Source: JAHFUI01 sp041485905 (lineage in GTDB: Bacteria; Acidobacteriota; Vicinamibacteria; Vicinamibacterales; CAVVIG01). Taken from it: 10,211 bases of DNA. Positions 7,042 through 10,211 of this stretch are shown piece after piece. The position numbers were made by a program, and so were the translations under genes. Below the pieces are notes generated by a model. The model was not told the DNA's origin, did not search any database, and saw nothing but the letters and a program-made list of their open reading frames with translations. The stretch is taken from contig JBGPKK010000163.1 of assembly GCA_041485905.1 (NCBI GenBank), positions 1 through 10,211 of the forward strand, written 5' to 3'. The stretch's first letter is position 1. The number at the start of each line of letters is the position of its first letter.

Positions 7042-7065
7042 CAAGAGGCCGAGTTATTCAGTAAT
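7038..7065 (+). promoter_or_regulatory. Putative sigma70 promoter for the GbsR-type regulator unit
   Basis: A perfect TTGACA (7038-7043) overlaps the last codon of the preceding broken gene. AGTAAT (7060-7065, four of six matches) follows at 16-bp spacing. A start near 7072 would leave about ten bases before the regulator's ATG, fitting its lack of a ribosome site. The operator palindrome begins inside the -10. Confidence 0.55.
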
Positions 7066-7083
7066 TTCTGTCTAAACAGAAAT
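7064..7083. promoter_or_regulatory. Perfect palindrome, likely autoregulatory operator of the GbsR-type regulator
   Basis: Arms ATTTCTGT (7064-7071) and ACAGAAAT (7076-7083) are exact reverse complements around a four-base spacer CTAA. The site is AT-rich in GC-rich surroundings, overlaps the -10 and start point and includes the first two bases of the regulator's ATG. This is the position and size expected for a dimeric winged-helix repressor controlling its own gene. Confidence 0.7.
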
Positions 7084-7621
7084 GACTGACAAGACTGGTC
7101 TGACCTCCGTCCAGCAGCAGTTCATCCTCCACTGGGGCGAAATGGGCGCCCGGTGGGGCATCAACCGCACCGTGGCGCAGATCCATGCGCTGCTGCATGT
7201 CTCCGAGCGGCCGCTGAGCGCGGATACGATCGCCGCCTCGCTCGCCGTCGCCAGGTCCAACGTCAGCACGAGCCTCCGCGAGCTGCAGGGGTGGGGCATC
7301 GTCCGCGCCGTGCACGTGCTGGGCGATCGGCGGGCCCATTTCGAGTCGATCACGAACGTCTGGGAGCTGTTCCGCACGATCGTGGATCAGCGCAAGCGTC
7401 GCGAGATCGATCCGACGCTGGAGATGCTGCGCAAGGCGCTCGACGAACTGGATGGCGCGAAGGCCGGCGATCGCTACACGCGCGAACGCCTCCAGGAGCT
7501 GCTCGAGTTCTTCGAAACGATGACGGAGCTGTACGACGAGATCCGGCATCTGCCGATCGGCGCGCTCCGCTCGGTCGCGCGGATGCGCGGAAAGGTTCGG
7601 AAGCTGCTGGCGTTCAAATGA
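7082..7621 (+). CDS. GbsR/MarR-family winged-helix transcriptional regulator
   Basis: This 179-residue protein is a DNA-binding regulator. The winged helix-turn-helix is at about 45-90: LSADTIAASLAVARSNVSTSLRELQGWGIV, followed by the wing HVLGDRRAHFESI. The N-terminal QQQFILHWGEMGARWGINRTVAQIHALL and the long helical C-terminus (about 95-155, dimerisation) are typical of the GbsR branch. Start ATG 7082 lies at the right arm of a perfect palindrome and has no Shine-Dalgarno, suggesting a near-leaderless, self-repressed message. The stop TGA overlaps the next gene's ATG (ATGA), so the membrane protein downstream is co-translated. No inducer can be read from the sequence. The known members of the family sense osmolytes such as choline or glycine betaine, but no betaine gene is nearby, and membrane or envelope stress is an equally open guess. 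Confidence 0.88.
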   Translation: MTDKTGLTSVQQQFILHWGEMGARWGINRTVAQIHALLHVSERPLSADTIAASLAVARSNVSTSLRELQGWGIVRAVHVLGDRRAHFESITNVWELFRTIVDQRKRREIDPTLEMLRKALDELDGAKAGDRYTRERLQELLEFFETMTELYDEIRHLPIGALRSVARMRGKVRKLLAFK

Positions 7622-7911
7622 CGCACCCGTATGACTGGCGGTTCTACTGGATTGCGCTGAGCGTGACGTTGGCGATGGGCGCACCCTTTGGGCTCCTGGG
7701 GGGGCTTGTCGCGACTGCATGCGTCGACGCGAAGATCACGCCGCGCGCTGTCATCGTCGACATGCTCCTCGGAGGCTTCTGGTGGTCAGTCTCGGCGCTC
7801 CTTCCCTCGTGGGGATTTCCGGCGACGCTGATCCGCAGTCTGGTGGGTGCGTTTCTGATTCCCATGCCGGTCGAAATCTGCGTCTGGTCTTGGCAAAGGT
7901 TGAAGAGATAA
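7618..7911 (+). CDS. Small membrane protein of unknown function, coupled to the GbsR-type regulator
   Basis: A 97-residue protein starting at ATG 7618, which overlaps the regulator's stop codon by four bases. It has three hydrophobic segments (about 10-34, 44-60 and 68-90) with a basic C-terminus QRLKR, and no cysteine pair, nucleotide-binding or catalytic motif. I do not recognise the family. Translational coupling to a regulator suggests that it is a main target or partner of that regulator. A reading frame longer at its 5' side stays open inside the regulator gene, but the ATGA overlap and the membrane character beginning right after this ATG support the short form. Confidence 0.75.
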   Translation: MTHPYDWRFYWIALSVTLAMGAPFGLLGGLVATACVDAKITPRAVIVDMLLGGFWWSVSALLPSWGFPATLIRSLVGAFLIPMPVEICVWSWQRLKR

Positions 7912-7926
7912 CAAAGGAGGCATGCG

Positions 7927-8268
7927 ATGGATCCCGTTGGCTATTTCCTGATCGGCGTCACCCTGACGGCGGCGCTCGCGATTGGCGTGGTCTGGTATCT
8001 GAAGCCGTCGTTGCATGATGTGCTCGTCGACCTCTGCGGCACGACGACACGAGCGGCGTTCTGGACCGCGTTTTCGACTGTGACCGTTGCCCTCACGCCG
8101 ATCATGTTTGCGCTGCACTACCGGCCGAACATGAGCGCGGGGTCGTACGCGGTCTTCGAGATCGGCTCGCAGTTGGAATGGGCGCTGGCCGGCCTGCTCC
8201 TGTCGGTCCTGCTGCTCGCCGCCGTGCTGGCGAAGTTCATCCCGCCGCGCGAGCCGTTGCGCGGCTGA
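7927..8268 (+). CDS. Small membrane protein of unknown function
   Basis: A 113-residue protein with an excellent ribosome site, AAAGGAGG (7913-7920), six bases before ATG 7927; a nearer ATG at 7922 is out of frame and too close to that site. Three hydrophobic helices are visible (about 5-24, 43-62 and 84-104). Between the first two lies a short charged piece with KPSLHDVLVDLCG, and between the second and third HYRPNMSAGSY. It follows the previous gene by 15 bases and should be on the same transcript. The strongest ribosome site of the unit is here, so this may be its most produced product. I do not recognise the family, and no enzymatic motif is visible. Confidence 0.82.
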   Translation: MDPVGYFLIGVTLTAALAIGVVWYLKPSLHDVLVDLCGTTTRAAFWTAFSTVTVALTPIMFALHYRPNMSAGSYAVFEIGSQLEWALAGLLLSVLLLAAVLAKFIPPREPLRG

Positions 8269-8314
8269 CGCCGTACGCAGGCCGGATCGAGACCCGACGA
8301 GTGTCGCGGAACGG

Positions 8315-8857
8315 ATGATGATTGCCAAACGCATGGCGATCGTGCTGGCCATCTGCGGCATGATCCTCTGCATCGCCGGGACGGTGAGTGCGGCTCGTGT
8401 GTTCATCAGCAACGCCGGCCATCTCACACGCCTCTTCTTGTGGACGCTCCTGCCCTTGGGTGCGGCCGCTCTGGTGTGCGTGCAGGTCGTCCGTGGCGGC
8501 GCGCTTTGGACAGTCTGGGTTCCAGTCGGCACGCTCTGGGGATTCGTCGTCGCGGCGATGTGGAGTCTGGGCAGCTTTTATGCGCCAGGTGCGCTTGTGC
8601 TTCTGCTGGCGGCCGTCGCGCATCTCGTCGCGTTGCGCGCGTGGCGCAAGAGCCTGCTCGTGTGGCTCTGGTTCATTGCGGGCGTGACGGCTCTTGGTCC
8701 GATGTTTCTCTGCATCGGCTGGATACTGGAGGCGACGACTCCGGGTCTGACCGTGGGCACCGCTCCGGCTGTCGTGGTGGGAAGCTGGGTCTTTCTGAGC
8801 ACGGTGGTCGTGCTCGGCTTGTGGGAGATCGGCCGTCGGCTACCATTGCGATCGTGA
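8315..8857 (+). CDS. Polytopic membrane protein of unknown function (about six helices)
   Basis: A 180-residue protein that is almost entirely hydrophobic. Likely spans are at about 7-27, 41-60, 64-84, 88-107, 113-138 and 148-172, with basic residues between them (RAWRKS near 108-113) and RRLPLRS at the end. Translation can begin at either of two adjacent ATG codons (8315 or 8318), behind a modest purine-rich site GCGGAACGG. It starts 46 bases after the previous gene, and its stop overlaps the GTG of the methyltransferase gene (GTGA), which ties it to that gene. I see no transporter signature, conserved polar pair or cofactor motif, so no function is assigned. Confidence 0.72.
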   Translation: MMIAKRMAIVLAICGMILCIAGTVSAARVFISNAGHLTRLFLWTLLPLGAAALVCVQVVRGGALWTVWVPVGTLWGFVVAAMWSLGSFYAPGALVLLLAAVAHLVALRAWRKSLLVWLWFIAGVTALGPMFLCIGWILEATTPGLTVGTAPAVVVGSWVFLSTVVVLGLWEIGRRLPLRS

Positions 8858-9678
8858 AGCTGCGAGATCTGCCGCGGGCACTCGGATTCGACTCGGCGCC
8901 GCGCGAGTACCCGCACGACATCCAGACCTTCGTGCTGCCGAAGGAGGGCGAGGTGCGGTTTGCCCGGTGGCTGCACCCGGGCGAGAGGCCGAAGGCGATT
9001 ACCCAAGAAAGCGTCGATGCGTTGCGCGTGTTCCTGCGCGACGGCGACGTCGCCATCGACATCGGCGCACACACCGGAGACTCGACGGTCCCGATGGCCC
9101 TCGCGGTCGGACCGCGCGGCTCGATCTTCGCGCTCGAACCGAACCCGTACGTCTTCAAGGTGCTGGCCGTCAACGCGGCGCTGAACCCTTCAAAGACCCA
9201 CATCGTGCCGCTGATGTTCGCGGCCATGCCCGAGGACGGCGAGTTCGAATTCGAGTATTCGGATTCCGGCTACTGCAACGGCGGATTCCACCACGGGATC
9301 GGTCGCTGGACGCACGGGCATTTCTCGAAGCTGCGCGTCGCCGGGCGAAACCTCGCCCGATACCTGCGGACGCATGCGGCGGACGAAGTGCCGCGCATCC
9401 GCTTTATCAAGATCGACACGGAAGGATTCGACCGGGCGGTCGTGCAGTCGCTCGCGGATCTGATCGCGGAGGTCCGGCCGGCCATCAAGACGGAAATCTA
9501 CAAACACCTTCCGCACGGCGAGCGAGCCGCCTATTACGAGGACCTGCGTCGCCTCGGCTACCGGCTGTTCAAGTGCGAGGGCGAGCACGACCAACGCGGC
9601 CAGGAGCTCGGCCCTGGCGACTTCTCGCGCTGGAAGCACTTCGATGTCTTCGCGGTTCCCGAAGAGCTGATCCCATAA
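8854..9678 (+). CDS. FkbM-family SAM-dependent methyltransferase
   Basis: The start is GTG 8854, overlapping the preceding stop by four bases; this gives 274 residues beginning MKLRDLPRALGF. The frame is open far upstream, but that part is read within the membrane-protein gene and is low-complexity. The class I Rossmann methyltransferase core begins near 66: motif I VAIDIGAHTGDST (66-78), then IFALEPNPYVFKVLAVNAAL with acidic E95 as the likely ribose-binding residue. The second half has the FkbM signature FIKIDTEGFDRAVVQSL (184-200) and a C-terminal FDVFAVP. FkbM enzymes methylate oxygen on sugars or polyketide-like molecules, but substrates vary too widely to name one here. Its link to three membrane proteins suggests an envelope or glycan-related substrate, which is inference only. 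Confidence 0.9.
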   Translation: MKLRDLPRALGFDSAPREYPHDIQTFVLPKEGEVRFARWLHPGERPKAITQESVDALRVFLRDGDVAIDIGAHTGDSTVPMALAVGPRGSIFALEPNPYVFKVLAVNAALNPSKTHIVPLMFAAMPEDGEFEFEYSDSGYCNGGFHHGIGRWTHGHFSKLRVAGRNLARYLRTHAADEVPRIRFIKIDTEGFDRAVVQSLADLIAEVRPAIKTEIYKHLPHGERAAYYEDLRRLGYRLFKCEGEHDQRGQELGPGDFSRWKHFDVFAVPEELIP

Positions 9679-9736
9679 GCGCCGCGCTCGTTAGAGCAAT
9701 TTTCACCATCTTGTAGCGACACTAGCGCCGTATCGA

Positions 9737-9865
9737 GGCGGCGGGACGGCATCGGCTGCCGCCCCCCGGGTCGGGCGCCGGAACTGTGCGCGTTCGGTTC
9801 GTACACTCTCGGTGCCGCGGCGATCATCGGCTGGCTTCGGCTTGGGCCATTCACGGCATGCACCG
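9737..9865 (-). repeat. Degenerate repeat family, copy 1 (inverted)
   Basis: Read on the minus strand this copy runs from a 21-base block (9865-9845) through GATCGCCGCG and CGCGCACAGTT to a GC-rich end block (9762-9737). The 21-base block is matched perfectly by copy 3 (10131-10151). CGCGCACAGTT (9792-9782) is identical to 9926-9936 in copy 2. The end block matches 9969-9994 at 24 of 26 bases. The blocks keep the same order as in copy 2, so this is a real diverged repeat rather than chance palindromes. Confidence 0.75.
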
Positions 9866-9903
9866 ACAGGGGTTGTTCCATCGGCACGGATCACGGAGAA
9901 CAG

Positions 9904-9994
9904 GATCGCCGCGAGGAGAACCTGCCGCGCACAGTTGCGCATCCCGACCGGCCGCCCTCGCACGGGTGGCCGCAGCCGACGCCGTCCCGCCGCC
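9904..9994 (+). repeat. Degenerate repeat family, copy 2
   Basis: This copy has GATCGCCGCG (9904-9913), CGCGCACAGTT (9926-9936) and the 26-base end block (9969-9994) in the same order as copy 1 but on the opposite strand. Spacing between blocks differs by roughly ten to fifteen bases, and the frames of the two copies disagree, so conservation at the protein level is unlikely. Confidence 0.7.
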
Positions 9995-10130
9995 GATCAC
10001 GCGCCGCGGTCGTGCCGGCCGGCAGCGGCCGTCTGAGCGTGCCGACGCGCCCCGTGACCGGAAGTCGAGCACAGCGATTCCTCACGTCGACTTCGGGCTG
10101 CGCGATCTGTGGCCTTTGAACTCGCTGGAG

Positions 10131-10211
10131 CGGTGCATGCCGTGAATGGCCGGCGTTCGAAGCACCCGATAGTCGACGTGGGGGCGACAGGGTTGGAGCG
10201 GAGCCTCGACT
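10131..10211 (+). repeat. Degenerate repeat family, copy 3 (runs off the window)
   Basis: The first 21 bases (10131-10151) are the exact reverse complement of 9845-9865. Similarity continues weakly: CGAAGCACCCGATAGTCGACG resembles the matching stretch of copy 1, CGAAGCCAGCCGATGATCGCCG. The rest of the copy lies outside the window, so its end cannot be placed. Confidence 0.6.

Larger units (their letters stand above)
9679..10211. other. Intergenic region without a convincing gene
   Basis: Open frames here on both strands are rich in Arg, Ala and Pro, have no good ribosome site and show no domain. Besides the three repeat copies there are shorter inverted pairs: GAAGTCGA (10061-10068) with TCGACTTC (10087-10094), and CACGTCGACT (10083-10092) with AGTCGACGTG (10171-10180). 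The stretch 9995-10130 holds nothing else I can name. Confidence 0.6.

Noticed and set aside
8440..8853. N-terminal extension in frame with the FkbM methyltransferase
   Set aside because: It overlaps the hydrophobic 180-residue membrane protein and is low complexity; GTG 8854 with the GTGA overlap gives a normal-length enzyme.
9686..9704. Rho-independent terminator after the methyltransferase gene (GCTC-GTTA-GAGC then AATTTT)
   Set aside because: Only a four-base-pair stem and a short interrupted T-run; too weak to call, though some termination here is possible.
9786..10145. Open frame of 119 codons in the 3' region
   Set aside because: It crosses two repeat copies, has no ribosome site or domain, and is Arg/Ala/Pro-rich as expected for chance frames at high GC.
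9845..10151. A 307-bp MITE bounded by the 21-bp inverted repeats
   Set aside because: Block order shows that the 21-bp sequences are parts of longer repeat copies, one of which lies partly outside this interval, and no target-site duplication is visible at the ends.
9679..10211. Integron attC sites
   Set aside because: No GTTRRRY/RYYYAAC core pair frames the repeats, and the copies are in opposite orientations, unlike cassette arrays.

Overview
The window is GC-rich bacterial DNA and looks like an acidobacterium, possibly of the Vicinamibacteria type. This is an inference from three things: a PknB-type kinase that runs into a TolB/WD40-like propeller, a GbsR-type regulator leading a run of small membrane proteins, and a mycobacterial Sdh1-like succinate dehydrogenase set. 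No rRNA or other phylogenetic marker is present. No tRNA, CRISPR array or recognisable insertion sequence was seen.

Layout. A transmembrane Ser/Thr kinase is read leftwards from 1090 and leaves the window at base 1. Divergent from it is a lipoprotein peroxiredoxin (1164-1766). It looks broken by a TGA at 1425-1427 but is most simply read as a selenoprotein: the reading frame and homology continue unchanged across the TGA, the TGA sits exactly at the peroxidatic cysteine position, and a stem-loop of bacterial SECIS type follows it. An allantoinase gene (1795-3159) comes next. A sigma70-like promoter within and just after its 3' end starts a succinate dehydrogenase operon: a five-helix membrane anchor (3226-4026), a flavoprotein (4152-5960) and an iron-sulfur subunit (5960-6700). 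An unusual inverted array of 9-bp units separates anchor and flavoprotein. The operon ends in a TPR-like companion gene that has lost its middle and shifted frame (6703-7041).

A second transcription unit begins with a TTGACA promoter and a perfect palindrome overlapping the start codon of a GbsR/MarR-type regulator (7082-7621). It continues with three uncharacterised membrane proteins (7618-7911, 7927-8268, 8315-8857) and an FkbM-type methyltransferase (8854-9678). Tight spacing and two start/stop overlaps suggest one co-expressed, self-regulated set acting at the membrane.

The last part (9679-10211) has no convincing gene. It holds at least three diverged copies of one repeat, one inverted relative to the other two, plus several smaller palindromes.

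The most notable items are the exported selenocysteine peroxiredoxin, the Cys/His-rich succinate dehydrogenase anchor that may hold a membrane-embedded metal cluster, and the two unexplained repeat structures.
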